Below the pieces are notes generated by a model. That model was not told the DNA's origin and searched no databases. It saw only the letters and a program-made list of their open reading frames with translations. From contig DAOVOW010000021.1 of assembly GCA_030629485.1 (NCBI GenBank), positions 1 to 12,522 of the forward strand: 12,522 nucleotides of DNA, read 5' to 3'. Position numbers and translations under genes: made by a program. The stretch comes from a bacterium (lineage in GTDB: Bacteria > Zixibacteria > MSB-5A5 > GN15 > FEB-12). How positions within the stretch are numbered: position 1 is the stretch's first letter; the number at the start of each line of letters is the position of its first letter. This document shows, piece after piece, positions 1-8,926 of this stretch.

Positions 1-22
1 ATCTAATGTCTATATTGAGCAA

Positions 23-2203
23 ATGAGTTCACGGTCTGACATGCCAGCGGCAGGCCGCTGGTTCCTGCCCGCCCTGTTGATATTCGCCTTGGTAATCCGG
101 GTTCTCTATTTGCTAAACTACTCCGACCTGCCACAGTGGGAGCAGTTGACCGTCGACAACTACTATCACCATCATTGGGCGGAAACTCTGGCCGGCGGGA
201 ACATTCTTGGAGACACGACGTACTTCCGGGCGCCTTTCTACATCTATGTCCTGGGCTTCGTTTACACTTTCTTCGGCGCCTCGTTATGGGCGGCCCGGTT
301 GTTCGGGCTGGTGGTAGGTCTGGCTTCGATATACTGTACCTACCGGATAGGCCGGAAGGCATTCTCACACCAACTGGGTCTTGTAGCCGCGACTGTACAA
401 GCTATCAACCCGGTCTTCCTCTATTTCGAAGCCGAATTGCTTCTGGACGTGCTGTTCACGTTGCTTTTGCAGATATCACTGTTGACCGTCTGGCACTGGC
501 TTGACAATCGCAAACTGGGCACTCTCCTTTTGGCCGGACTGGTTACCGGCGTCGCCGCTATCACGCGTCCGACCGCCCTGGTATGGGCCGGATTGGTGCT
601 CGCATGGTTGCTGCTTTTGTCCGGTGATGCCGCCGACCGCCTTAAGCGACTGGTGGTGTTTGCCGTCGGTTTGGCTTTGGTGATTGGTCCGATCTTCGTG
701 CGCAACCTCTACGTGGCGGATGACCCGGTCTTGATCGCATCGCAGGGAGGGATCAATTTCTTTATCGGCAACAATGAAATCGCGGATGGCGTCTCAGCCC
801 GTATGCCGGAACCGATGGGTCACAACTGGCGTCTCAAACAGGTGGTGCGAGCAGCCGAGGAGGCATCGGCGCGACGTCTCAAACCTGGCGAAGTTTCGGA
901 TTATTGGACATCGCAGGCATTCCAATGGATAGTGCGGAACCCCGGATCGTTTGTGAAACTGTATCTCAAAAAAATGTATCTCAGCATCGGCGACCGTGAA
1001 GTGTCCAACAACCGTGACCTGGGACTATTCTCCGCCGCCATGCCGTTGCTGCGACTCAACCCCGTCTCGTTTTCGATCATACTGGCCTTCGCAGTCGCGG
1101 GCGCTCTGATCGGATGGCGTCACGGAGGCAGCCGTGTGCGGCTGCTGATAGGGTTGATACTCACCTACCTGATGACGATGGCCTTGTTCTTTTTCAGCAG
1201 CCGCTTTCGCGTACCGGTACTGCCCTTCATGACGGTGCTGGCCGCCGTGGGGGCGATGACGGTTCTGGATTTGTTCGCCACCGATATCAAGCGAGGCGCC
1301 AGCATGATGCTGGCCGTTGTTACAGTCTGGGCGTTCTCATACTATCCGATGGTGAAACTTCCACCCGGTTCACCGGCGCAGGACTTCGTTTCCAAAGGGA
1401 TCCATTATTACGCAACCGGGGACTTCCAGAATGCGCTCAGCTACTTTCAGGCCGCTCGGATGTATGATCCTCCACCGGCAGAGACCAACCTGAACATCGG
1501 CGCTTGTTATCTGCGGCTTGGGATAGCCGACTCAGCGCTTTTTTATCTCGAGCAAGAACGCCGACTGCACTCCAATCGACCCAAGACATACAGCAACCTG
1601 GCCTCGCTGCACTTGATAAACGGTCGTTACCGTGAAGCTGCCGCCCAGGCTGAAAAGGCCCTGGCGCTGGCCGACTGGAATGTCACCGCCAACATGATCT
1701 ACCTGCGCGCATTGGCCGGAATCGACAGTATCACAAGCGACAGCTTTGTCGCCCGGGTGGAACAAGCCGCAGAGCGCACCGAAAATGATCTCTACCTATT
1801 GAATGACGCCGCCCTGCTCTTGCTTCGACGCGGCGACACCGCCCAGGCCGAATCACTTCTGCAACGAGCGTTACATTCGCGACCTCCACCAATCGAGACT
1901 GACGACGGCGCCTTTGACCGAAACTTTCCCAACCACTTTCTGAGACGACGCCACGAGACAGCCCGCACCCATTATCACCTCGGTCTGTTGGCCGGTCTGT
2001 CCGGAAAGTATCATCTGGCCATCAGCTACAACCGGCAGGCAATTGCAGCCGACTCGAGTCTGGTTGAGGCTTATGTAAACCTGGCCGGTGGTTATCGATA
2101 CACCGGACAGATGGAGTCGGCGGATTCGGTAATGACCATAGCCGCCCGACTTTTCCCCGTTCACGAAGTGATCAGACAGCTTACGCCTCGACACGACCAA
2201 TAA
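23..2203 (+). CDS. GT39/PMT-type membrane glycosyltransferase with C-terminal TPR domain
   Basis: Predicted to move a sugar from a polyprenyl-phosphate donor to an acceptor on the outer face of the inner membrane (family knowledge). The 726-residue protein opens with a membrane segment (about 13-31), followed by the first-loop acidic motif D45-N-Y-Y, a second acidic site in the YFEAELL segment (E137), R182-P183, and the SQGGINFFIGNN segment (240-251) that is typical of this family. About ten hydrophobic segments run to residue 443, and RFRVPVLPF (394-402) matches the usual late loop. Residues about 453-545 and 590-715 look like TPR helices (FVSKGIHYYATGDFQNALSYF; ARTHYHLGLLAGLSGKYHLAI). The acceptor is unknown. 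The ATG at 23 gives a normal-looking N-terminus, but the frame stays open to the window edge and the ribosome site is weak, so the true start could lie upstream. Confidence 0.85.
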   Translation: MSSRSDMPAAGRWFLPALLIFALVIRVLYLLNYSDLPQWEQLTVDNYYHHHWAETLAGGNILGDTTYFRAPFYIYVLGFVYTFFGASLWAARLFGLVVGLASIYCTYRIGRKAFSHQLGLVAATVQAINPVFLYFEAELLLDVLFTLLLQISLLTVWHWLDNRKLGTLLLAGLVTGVAAITRPTALVWAGLVLAWLLLLSGDAADRLKRLVVFAVGLALVIGPIFVRNLYVADDPVLIASQGGINFFIGNNEIADGVSARMPEPMGHNWRLKQVVRAAEEASARRLKPGEVSDYWTSQAFQWIVRNPGSFVKLYLKKMYLSIGDREVSNNRDLGLFSAAMPLLRLNPVSFSIILAFAVAGALIGWRHGGSRVRLLIGLILTYLMTMALFFFSSRFRVPVLPFMTVLAAVGAMTVLDLFATDIKRGASMMLAVVTVWAFSYYPMVKLPPGSPAQDFVSKGIHYYATGDFQNALSYFQAARMYDPPPAETNLNIGACYLRLGIADSALFYLEQERRLHSNRPKTYSNLASLHLINGRYREAAAQAEKALALADWNVTANMIYLRALAGIDSITSDSFVARVEQAAERTENDLYLLNDAALLLLRRGDTAQAESLLQRALHSRPPPIETDDGAFDRNFPNHFLRRRHETARTHYHLGLLAGLSGKYHLAISYNRQAIAADSSLVEAYVNLAGGYRYTGQMESADSVMTIAARLFPVHEVIRQLTPRHDQ

Positions 2204-2205
2204 GA

Positions 2206-2230
2206 ACGGGACCGAGTAACTCGGTCCCGT
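2206..2230. terminator. Hairpin between convergent genes, probable bidirectional terminator
   Basis: A perfect 11-bp stem ACGGGACCGAG / CTCGGTCCCGT closes a 3-nt loop (TAA). It lies 2 nt after the glycosyltransferase stop codon and 45 nt before the end of the convergent lipoprotein gene. On the + strand no T-run follows. On the - strand the stem is followed by TTCTTATT, which is more terminator-like. It may therefore stop transcription from both sides, best from the operon on the - strand. Confidence 0.7.
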
Positions 2231-2275
2231 AGTAAATGTCAAACTTATGACGACGTTTTGGCGATGACGATCATC

Positions 2276-4435
2276 TCAGTCGATGATCATCGCCTCCAGT
2301 CGCATCTTCTCGTATTCCTCGCACCGCGTATCGTAGTTGCGGCGCGCCTCAGAGAGAGACACTTTCACCGCGGCGTCGTGGTAGCGGTTCTCGGAAACCT
2401 GGCCATTACCGCCGCCAAGGGTCGGGTCGTACAGCCAGTTGAGCACCGAATCGACTACCACCTGCATCTGAGCCGAGTCGATTGACAGCGGCGTGAAGTT
2501 GAAGTGCACCGTTTTGAACAGATTAGTGGCCAACCGATGCGCTACCGGGCGCCCGTGTAGAATATGCTCCCCACCCAACGGGTGCGATGCGCCATAACTG
2601 GACTTGTACTTGTACAGGATTTCGGTACCGAACGACCGGACACACCAATCGACCTCCGGCAGGCCGGGATGATCGCCGTTCCAGTAATTGTAAGCCAACA
2701 AGTTCCAGCCATAACGAGTATGTAGCAATGCAGTATCCACGTCCAGATCCGGCCACTCACCCGGTAGACGAGAAAAAGTACCGATGAAGTCCTGATACGT
2801 CCCCTTCGGAGTGCAAGTCCCCGAGGCGGTGCCGATGTCCAAATAACAACTCCATGCGGAGTAGCCCATAGACTCAACCCCAAAGTACCATCTATACGCG
2901 AATGACGGCGCGATACCGGTACCGGTCATCGGCTCCTGCTGCCCCGGCCCCCCGCCGATCAACGTGGTGCGACCCGTCAGCCAAATATTGACGCCGGCAT
3001 CGATCGCTTTATAGGTCGTCGGCCACTGATCCGCGAAAATCTCCTTCTCTATCCCATCGTCGTAAATAATCAACATCTTATGCTTTAGAAGCTCAGCAAT
3101 CGGCGCCCCTTCGTTCCATTTGGTCATGACTATATAGTCAGGGCTAACATCTTTGTAGTTGAAATCACCCTCAGTAATTGTAGTAGTATCAAAAACGATA
3201 CTTCGGCCGGTGTTGACCCCCCATGCGTCGATGGCGGTTTTCCAGTAGGCCTTAATCGTATCACGTTTTACCGGCTGATTGAGTGCTCCCGGTTTGAACC
3301 TGGTGAAATCCATCACGTAGATATCACGCTCATATCGGGGATTGATGACAGGGAATTCGCGGTAGAACGGAACCAAATCCGGCACTTGGGCATCATCACG
3401 CGCTCTGAGCCAGATGACGTATATCATCTCCACGGTGGTATCAGAATGGAAACCCTCGAAGACGTTCCACAGGGTATCCGCCGTTGCACTGACCCAACCA
3501 TCGCTTCGCTGCTGAACCCTGTCATACTCTGACCCGACAAAGTCCGAATCATCGACTCGAAGGTACGGTTCCATTTCTCCGAAAGCCGACGGCTCGGTAT
3601 TTTCCGCCACGACTAAGGTGTCACATTCCTCTTCAAATCCGCCCTCAACATAGAACGTATCGCACCGGATCACGGTATCACCGAGTCGATATATGTTTCC
3701 GTCGTTAGAGACATAGACATCGGTCATAAAGGAGTCGCGTACGATCTGCATCTCCTCAGGGAAATACGGACCATAGAGCCGCCAGTCGAATTCAAACGGT
3801 GGCGGGTCGCTGGGATAGTCGATGGGGTCATAGGCGATCCAGCGCAATTTGACACCGGTAATGATGCCGCCGGGAGTAATGGCATTCACGAACGGCAGGT
3901 CAGTAGGCCGAAAGCCGAAGACGAACGAGTTCGGTGGATTGTCGTTCCGGGAGAAAAGCCGGTAGATGATATCGGAACCAAGCCCTTCCTCGTCGAATGC
4001 CTGCAGGAAGACGTATTGATCGACATACGTCAAGACCGGGTCGGACAGATCTGCCGACATAGCCACAATATTGCGTGTCATCGGATCCGGCCCTTTCGGA
4101 TCGACATCGAGCCTGATCCAGGCACTGTTCGAAACCGTCGAGATGTAATCCATCGGGTCGAGTCCGCCCAAGTCGGCCGCCGTAGCCACATGGTAGCGAA
4201 AATAGGCAATCAACCCGTCACGGTCGGTGCCGACCCAAAAAATCTCCGGGTTACGTGAGAACTTGTGTCCTTCGGGCGGGATATTCACAAAGTAGACGAT
4301 CGGTTTCTGGTTTGCGGTTATCTCACCGTCCAATCGTTTTGTACACCCCACGATGAGTACTACCGACGCTGCGGTCATGGCGGCCACCGCCAACAACGCG
4401 ACCGCTATTTTTGCTTTATTGATTTGATTCCTCAT
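2276..4435 (-). CDS. Large hypothetical lipoprotein, third gene of the receptor operon
   Basis: Family not recognised. The 719-residue product has a lysine-containing n-region, a long hydrophobic stretch and a lipobox I28-V29-G30-C31, so it should be lipidated at C31 and held in the envelope. Residues about 43-165 look like a beta-sandwich (fibronectin/Ig-like) domain, with a PPEGHKFSRNPEIFWVGTD stretch and DRDG at 71-74. Residues about 395-670 have alternating strand/helix character (KHKMLIIYDDG 451-461, then a GVNIWLTGR strand-turn at 481-489 and GG(G) 494-496). This is reminiscent of glutamine-amidotransferase-like (ThuA/DUF4350-type) folds, but I see no catalytic triad, so that is only a suggestion. 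The C-terminus is charged and helical. It starts 20 nt after the PorV-like stop, so it is very likely cotranscribed. A GAGG lies 13 nt before the ATG, a rather long spacing. A surface ligand-binding partner of the receptor is a reasonable inference. Confidence 0.75.
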   Translation of the reverse strand: MRNQINKAKIAVALLAVAAMTAASVVLIVGCTKRLDGEITANQKPIVYFVNIPPEGHKFSRNPEIFWVGTDRDGLIAYFRYHVATAADLGGLDPMDYISTVSNSAWIRLDVDPKGPDPMTRNIVAMSADLSDPVLTYVDQYVFLQAFDEEGLGSDIIYRLFSRNDNPPNSFVFGFRPTDLPFVNAITPGGIITGVKLRWIAYDPIDYPSDPPPFEFDWRLYGPYFPEEMQIVRDSFMTDVYVSNDGNIYRLGDTVIRCDTFYVEGGFEEECDTLVVAENTEPSAFGEMEPYLRVDDSDFVGSEYDRVQQRSDGWVSATADTLWNVFEGFHSDTTVEMIYVIWLRARDDAQVPDLVPFYREFPVINPRYERDIYVMDFTRFKPGALNQPVKRDTIKAYWKTAIDAWGVNTGRSIVFDTTTITEGDFNYKDVSPDYIVMTKWNEGAPIAELLKHKMLIIYDDGIEKEIFADQWPTTYKAIDAGVNIWLTGRTTLIGGGPGQQEPMTGTGIAPSFAYRWYFGVESMGYSAWSCYLDIGTASGTCTPKGTYQDFIGTFSRLPGEWPDLDVDTALLHTRYGWNLLAYNYWNGDHPGLPEVDWCVRSFGTEILYKYKSSYGASHPLGGEHILHGRPVAHRLATNLFKTVHFNFTPLSIDSAQMQVVVDSVLNWLYDPTLGGGNGQVSENRYHDAAVKVSLSEARRNYDTRCEEYEKMRLEAMIID

Positions 4436-4455
4436 AATTATCTGGTATCCTCTGT

Positions 4456-5448
4456 CTAAAACGCAAAGGCCATGCTGAAACGGTGAACCTGCGTCAGGAT
4501 TCCGAAGTCCTGGTAGGCGTAATCGACACGAATCTCACTCTCTTCTCCAAACGGCAAGGCAAGACCTCCGCCGACCGTGAAGCTGTCTTCGTCATAGTTG
4601 AAGCGGTGTCCCCCACGCAGTGAGAAACGATTCAGAAAAGTGTATTCCAGGCCGGTGTTGTATTTTTCCAGGTTATCCGAAGGATGCGAACCCTCGGCCG
4701 CGAAGGTTACCAGGTGATCCGTCTGTTCAACCAAGTTGATCGAACCTCCGAATCTGAAGTTAATCGGCAAAGGATAGGGTTTGCTGATCATCGTCATATC
4801 CGGCCCGAAATTCGTGATCACCATGGCGATCTTGAAGCCGCGATGGCCGGTGTCGTACATGGTACCGACATCAGCCGACCAGTCGCTGGCGCTGTAGTCG
4901 TGAACGAATTGACCGACAAACTTGACCGTAAAACCCACCGAAAACCGGTCGGTCAGATAGCGGCCATAACTGACACCCAAAGCGAAATCGTTCCAGCCGA
5001 AAGTCCGCCCGGTGCCCTCCTGTCTGCCCATGGTCCAGGTGCGTTCGATCATCTCACCGGAGGACAAGCCGTAAGCGCTTATTCCCAGGACACCACCAAT
5101 TGACTCCAACGGTAAACCGATGGCACAGAAACCGTAGCCGACATCGGCCGGCATATTGATGTAGGTGAACGCCACCTCCCGACCGTAGAGCGAGGTTAGG
5201 CCGGCCGGGTTGTAATATACCGCCGTGATATCGTCGGTGACCGCCGTGAAAGCCTCCGCCATACCCATCGCCCGCGCCGAAACGCCGAGTTCCAAAAACT
5301 GGGCGCCGGTAGTACCTACTTTAGCCTGAGCCAAAGCCTCGTGCGGCATCCATGCGACGCCGACACATAGCAATACCAGTCCGAGAAGCGCTGTTCGTGA
5401 GTACCTCGGCGGTTTCAGTAGCAGCGATCTATCATGTTTCAGAAGCAT
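4456..5448 (-). CDS. PorV/PorQ-family outer-membrane beta-barrel protein
   Basis: A 330-residue barrel of the FadL-related PorV/PorQ (UPF0164) family. The signal peptide is clear: basic n-region, hydrophobic core TALLGLVLLCVGVAW (19-33) and a cleavage site near ALA-QA (38-42). The mature protein begins with the family hallmark: GAQFLELGVSARAMGMAEAF (48-67) followed by an A-V-Y-Y-N-P-A-G-L segment (76-84). Repeated amphipathic strands follow and the chain ends in FSMAFAF, with the terminal Phe typical of barrels. In Bacteroidota the relatives PorV and PorQ serve type IX secretion; outside that phylum the role is not established. Start choice: the frame extends upstream to ATG 5475 and TTG 5499, but the ATG at 5448 has GAGG with a 5-nt spacer and leaves a standard signal peptide. 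It lies 52 nt downstream of the receptor stop, in the same operon. Confidence 0.85.
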   Translation of the reverse strand: MLLKHDRSLLLKPPRYSRTALLGLVLLCVGVAWMPHEALAQAKVGTTGAQFLELGVSARAMGMAEAFTAVTDDITAVYYNPAGLTSLYGREVAFTYINMPADVGYGFCAIGLPLESIGGVLGISAYGLSSGEMIERTWTMGRQEGTGRTFGWNDFALGVSYGRYLTDRFSVGFTVKFVGQFVHDYSASDWSADVGTMYDTGHRGFKIAMVITNFGPDMTMISKPYPLPINFRFGGSINLVEQTDHLVTFAAEGSHPSDNLEKYNTGLEYTFLNRFSLRGGHRFNYDEDSFTVGGGLALPFGEESEIRVDYAYQDFGILTQVHRFSMAFAF

Positions 5449-5453
5449 CTCAT

Positions 5454-5457
5454 CCTC
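5454..5457 (-). promoter_or_regulatory. Ribosome binding site that selects the PorV-like start
   Basis: GAGG on the - strand lies 5 nt before the ATG at 5448. The in-frame upstream candidates (ATG 5475, TTG 5499) have only weak purine stretches, so this site favours the shorter 330-residue reading. Confidence 0.5.
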
Positions 5458-5500
5458 ATCTATTGTGTCATTCATATCTATATTCTTCGCATTGCGCAAC

Positions 5501-8500
5501 TTACAGGTTTACCTCAAGCCCCAGTTTGATCTGACGACCGTAATCCCAGTTGTACGGGTTCAAGTCGTAGGGTGTGCCTCCCTTGATGACCTGACTCTGA
5601 TTCTGCCGGGTATCGGGCCGACCGGTGTTGTTGTATACGGTATTGACATTACGGCTGTCGAAGATGTTCTCCACCCACATGATCACACTGTAGTCAATCC
5701 CGATGAACTCGAAGTCCTTGGTGAAACGGACGTCGATATTGAAAATACCCGGCTTGCGCATCGAGTTGGTCTGGATGTCCTCACCAGTTGTCAACGACAG
5801 GTTCGGGTACGACCGATCCGGAGTAAAGGGACGCCCACTCTCGATAACACAATTGAAAGCCAGCGACCAGCCGTTGGGGATGGGCAGACCGAACAGGCGG
5901 GGCTTGTGCGTTTTGAGCACAAACACCTGAATATTGGCGTTAATGCGATGCCGAATATCGTTATTGAGGGCGGACTCGGAGAGGGGCTCGCGTGACAGTT
6001 CAAAATCGCTCATGTAGTTCTGGTTGGTTTGCGACGCTTTGCCGAAGGCAAAAGCATAAGTGTAGCTCAACTGACCATTTACGTAACCGCCGCCTCGCTT
6101 TTCGAGAGTGAATTCAAACCCACGGCTGCGGCCATAGTCACTGTTCTGATACTGCTGACGTGTCAGACCACCAATCCGAACCTTCGCGGAGTTGATCTTA
6201 TCAAACTCGTCTTTGAAGTAACCCGCCAAATCCAGTGAGTAGTTCTCAGACATCGCGTATCTAACGCCAAATGAGTATTGAATGGTCTTTTGGTAATCAA
6301 GGTTGTAGTTGCCGATAACGACATTCTGGGCCACCGTTGAAGTATTCCTTTTGTACATTCTCTCCAGAGGTGGCAGTTGGAAGAAGTGACCGTAGTTGAA
6401 GTGAATCTTGGCCTTGTCCGAGATCGGGTAGGAGAACCCGATGCGGGGCGAGAACTTCTGACGGTCACCAAGGATCACATCGCCCCAGATGTCGTCCTGT
6501 TTGGCTACATCCACCAGGCCATAACGATCCTGAAGGAAGAAATCCCAGCGGAAGCCCAGCGAAGCGATCATCGAACCGTACTCCAGCTTGTCCCGGAAGT
6601 ACACCGTACCCTGGTACGGCTCATAGTGGAACATGTCACGGAAAGAGCCGCGACCCGGGAACGGCCCCCCGTCGTCGCGTCCGCTATAAGGATAGTACGG
6701 CTTTTCGATTTCTTCGTAGACATACTCGTTGGCCTGTACCGCAACACCACCCTTGAGTTCATGAGAGCCCAACTGCCAGAACACCTTGGTCTCCAACCGA
6801 TAGGTGTTCGTGTTGTGATGGTGCCACAGTGCTGTTTCGTCGTAATTGCCCGGGATCAGGAAGTTCGAGGAACCACCGTAATCATAGCGACCGTTGCCGT
6901 TCACATCGGTAAACGGTTCGCCTTGATCGAAGCGGCCATTCGGCCGGTTATAGATGCCGTCGCCGTTCAGATCGATGTATGGAATACCCGGCTCCCACCG
7001 ATCCAGCGGACCGTCGTGTTTGCCGTTGTCGTTAAGGTCCTGGTTATTATCATCAACCGACATGACAAACAAATCGATCCCGATATCATAGACGCCGTTA
7101 CCGTTAATATCGGTAAAGTCCTCACCGACGATCGAATCACCATCCCTGTACGGCTCGGGCAGACGGTTGTTGATGCGGCTGATGCGATCATCATCCAGCA
7201 ACCCGTTACCATTCTTATCTCTGAGGAAATCTCCCTGGTCCCAGACACCGTTTCCATTCAGGTCGATAAACGGCTCACCCTCAAGGTTGTCGATAATGCC
7301 GTTGTCATTAAAACGGAAATCGGATGGAAAGGCGAAACCGCCCTGCTGGTTGATTTCCCAGAGTCCCTCTTCACCGTAAGTGTAGGCGGGACCGGTAAAA
7401 CCGAATCCGTAGGTTGCCGTGTCCGGGAACAGGTTGATGATCGGCTCCGGGGCGTCATAAACACCGTTGCCGTTACGATCATCGAAGTCCTCCCACTCCG
7501 AGTTCAGACGGAATTCATCGGGATCCAGTCCATGCCCCGGATTGTCGGGATCACCCGGCTTACGGGTCAGACTGTTCTTCGAATAAGAGAGAACCGCCTC
7601 GTAGCTCATGTTACGTGAGACAGACTGCGAAACCTCCAATGACAACGTCTCCCAGCGATCCAACTGCACCGGTGCGGTGTTAGGTGTGTAACGGTAGTTC
7701 CAATTGAAATGAGTCCACCGAGTCTGAGAGTTTTTGTACGAAAGGATAAACTTCAAATTCTGCATTGGACGGAACTTGAGGTTGGCCATATAGTAGTACT
7801 TGTTGTTCTTACGCTCCGGAATGTCAATCCCAAAAAGGTTGAACGATCCGTATTTCCGGCGAGTTATCGGAGTGTCATAAGACTCGTATTGATAGATGCC
7901 GTCATCCTTGTCCACCTCAGCATAGAAGTAATACGTGAACTCCTTATCCTCCATATAACTCAACCCCAAGGCCGGAAGAATCTTGTTCGTGAAGAACGGG
8001 TCCGGACCGCTTATGGAGAATCGCACGTAATCGTTGTTACGTGAATACTTGTTAAGGGACTTATTGCCGAAATCGTCGGTGATAAACTGCATGTTAATCC
8101 GGGTGTTGTCTTTCGATCCGGTTTGCGTAGTGATCTTGACGATACCGGAAAGAGCGTTGCCGTACTCAGGATCGAACCCGTCCTTAATCACCGTGAATTC
8201 CTGAATCGAACCGGAAACCAACGAAAGATTGGCACCCGCCTCACCCAGACCACCGAGCGGGTCGCCGATCGGCACACCATCAAGGATGTACGCAACTTCA
8301 CCGGCGCGACCGCCTCGGATGAAGATCTCACCGGAGGCGTTGGTGACCACACCGGCCACCTGCGTCAGCAACTCATCCACCGACGTGACCGGCTGAGACA
8401 TAATCTGTTCTTTGGAGATCGTGAACTTGTTGGAGGTCTCGAATTTCTCGATGATATCCCGCTTTCCCGTGACGGTGATGGTCTTGCCGATATCGGTAAT

Positions 8501-8839
8501 CTTCTTCTCCAGTGCCTCGGTAATCTCAACCGTCAGATCGGACTTGACCTCTACCTCCACGACTTGGACTTTGTTGAAATCAAGGTGCGAAATCTGAATA
8601 GTGTACATACCCGGCTCCATTCGACGGATGATGTACTTACCTTCGAAGTCCGTCATGGCGCCAAAAGTAGTACCCATAACCATCACTGAGGCACCGATAA
8701 CCGGCTCGCCGGTTTCTTTATCAGTGATAGTCCCTTTAATCTGTCCCACAGCCGCTGCGTAAAGGTTCACTGGCCCGATTGCTATCGCCAACGCCAGGAC
8801 CACGAACGAAACTAACAATTTCCTGGGCCCGAAAGGCAT
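5501..8839 (-). CDS. TonB-dependent outer-membrane receptor with calcium-loop-like insertion
   Basis: A 1112-residue energised outer-membrane transporter or receptor; substrate unknown. Order: signal peptide (1-28, hydrophobic core LLVSFVVLALAIAI); a carboxypeptidase-regulatory-like beta domain (31-110, with GTITDKETGEPVIGASVMV and a GKYIIRRMEPGMYTI stretch); KTITVTGKRD (119-128), where a TonB-box-like segment would be; the plug (about 130-240, with FIRGGRAGEVAYILDGVPIG and EYGNALSGIVKITT); then the barrel to the end, with NDIRHRINAN (960-969) and a late ENIFDSRN (1057-1064). Residues 454-653 hold about eight D-x-N-G-N-G-x-x-D loops, unusual for a receptor barrel. The last residue is Leu, not the usual Phe. 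The frame is open to 8899, but AGGAGG lies 7 nt before the ATG at 8839 and sets the start there. It is the first gene of the operon with the PorV-like protein and lipoprotein. Confidence 0.9.
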   Translation of the reverse strand: MPFGPRKLLVSFVVLALAIAIGPVNLYAAAVGQIKGTITDKETGEPVIGASVMVMGTTFGAMTDFEGKYIIRRMEPGMYTIQISHLDFNKVQVVEVEVKSDLTVEITEALEKKITDIGKTITVTGKRDIIEKFETSNKFTISKEQIMSQPVTSVDELLTQVAGVVTNASGEIFIRGGRAGEVAYILDGVPIGDPLGGLGEAGANLSLVSGSIQEFTVIKDGFDPEYGNALSGIVKITTQTGSKDNTRINMQFITDDFGNKSLNKYSRNNDYVRFSISGPDPFFTNKILPALGLSYMEDKEFTYYFYAEVDKDDGIYQYESYDTPITRRKYGSFNLFGIDIPERKNNKYYYMANLKFRPMQNLKFILSYKNSQTRWTHFNWNYRYTPNTAPVQLDRWETLSLEVSQSVSRNMSYEAVLSYSKNSLTRKPGDPDNPGHGLDPDEFRLNSEWEDFDDRNGNGVYDAPEPIINLFPDTATYGFGFTGPAYTYGEEGLWEINQQGGFAFPSDFRFNDNGIIDNLEGEPFIDLNGNGVWDQGDFLRDKNGNGLLDDDRISRINNRLPEPYRDGDSIVGEDFTDINGNGVYDIGIDLFVMSVDDNNQDLNDNGKHDGPLDRWEPGIPYIDLNGDGIYNRPNGRFDQGEPFTDVNGNGRYDYGGSSNFLIPGNYDETALWHHHNTNTYRLETKVFWQLGSHELKGGVAVQANEYVYEEIEKPYYPYSGRDDGGPFPGRGSFRDMFHYEPYQGTVYFRDKLEYGSMIASLGFRWDFFLQDRYGLVDVAKQDDIWGDVILGDRQKFSPRIGFSYPISDKAKIHFNYGHFFQLPPLERMYKRNTSTVAQNVVIGNYNLDYQKTIQYSFGVRYAMSENYSLDLAGYFKDEFDKINSAKVRIGGLTRQQYQNSDYGRSRGFEFTLEKRGGGYVNGQLSYTYAFAFGKASQTNQNYMSDFELSREPLSESALNNDIRHRINANIQVFVLKTHKPRLFGLPIPNGWSLAFNCVIESGRPFTPDRSYPNLSLTTGEDIQTNSMRKPGIFNIDVRFTKDFEFIGIDYSVIMWVENIFDSRNVNTVYNNTGRPDTRQNQSQVIKGGTPYDLNPYNWDYGRQIKLGLEVNL
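6881..7480 (-). repeat. Tandem-like calcium-binding loop motifs within the TonB receptor
   Basis: Residues 454-653 of the receptor contain DRNGNGVYD (454), an NDNGIIDN variant (511), DLNGNGVWD (526), DKNGNGLLDD (541), DINGNGVYD (577), DLNDNGKHD (601), DLNGDGIYN (623) and DVNGNGRYD (645). The spacing of Asp/Asn at positions 1, 3, 5 and 9 with Gly at 6 matches EF-hand/dockerin-like calcium loops. Several are preceded by a G-E-P-F or similar stretch. Calcium binding is inferred from the motif only. Confidence 0.8.
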
Positions 8840-8846
8840 TACCATT

Positions 8847-8852
8847 CCTCCT
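8847..8852 (-). promoter_or_regulatory. Consensus Shine-Dalgarno site of the TonB receptor
   Basis: A full AGGAGG on the - strand sits 7 nt before the ATG at 8839 and only 1 nt before an in-frame ATG at 8845. This makes 8839 the likely start and removes the first 20 codons of the longest open frame. Confidence 0.75.
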
Positions 8853-8926
8853 ACGATATGCAGAGACGACTCTACTTGTTTCCCAACCAATAATGTCACA
8901 CTCCAAGCCGACCCTGTGCGGTGAGG

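Noticed and set aside
5449..5499. Longer PorV-like protein starting at TTG 5499 or ATG 5475
   Set aside because: The extra 9-17 residues are acidic and precede an otherwise normal signal peptide, and the only good ribosome site belongs to the ATG at 5448.
6377..7618. A 413-codon open frame on the + strand
   Set aside because: It lies wholly antisense to the TonB receptor, which has clear family motifs across the same span. The frame is open because the repeated calcium-loop codons avoid stops on the other strand. It has no recognisable domain.
8123..8689. A 188-codon open frame on the + strand
   Set aside because: Antisense to the receptor's N-terminal domain and plug, which are strongly family-like; it shows no protein family features.
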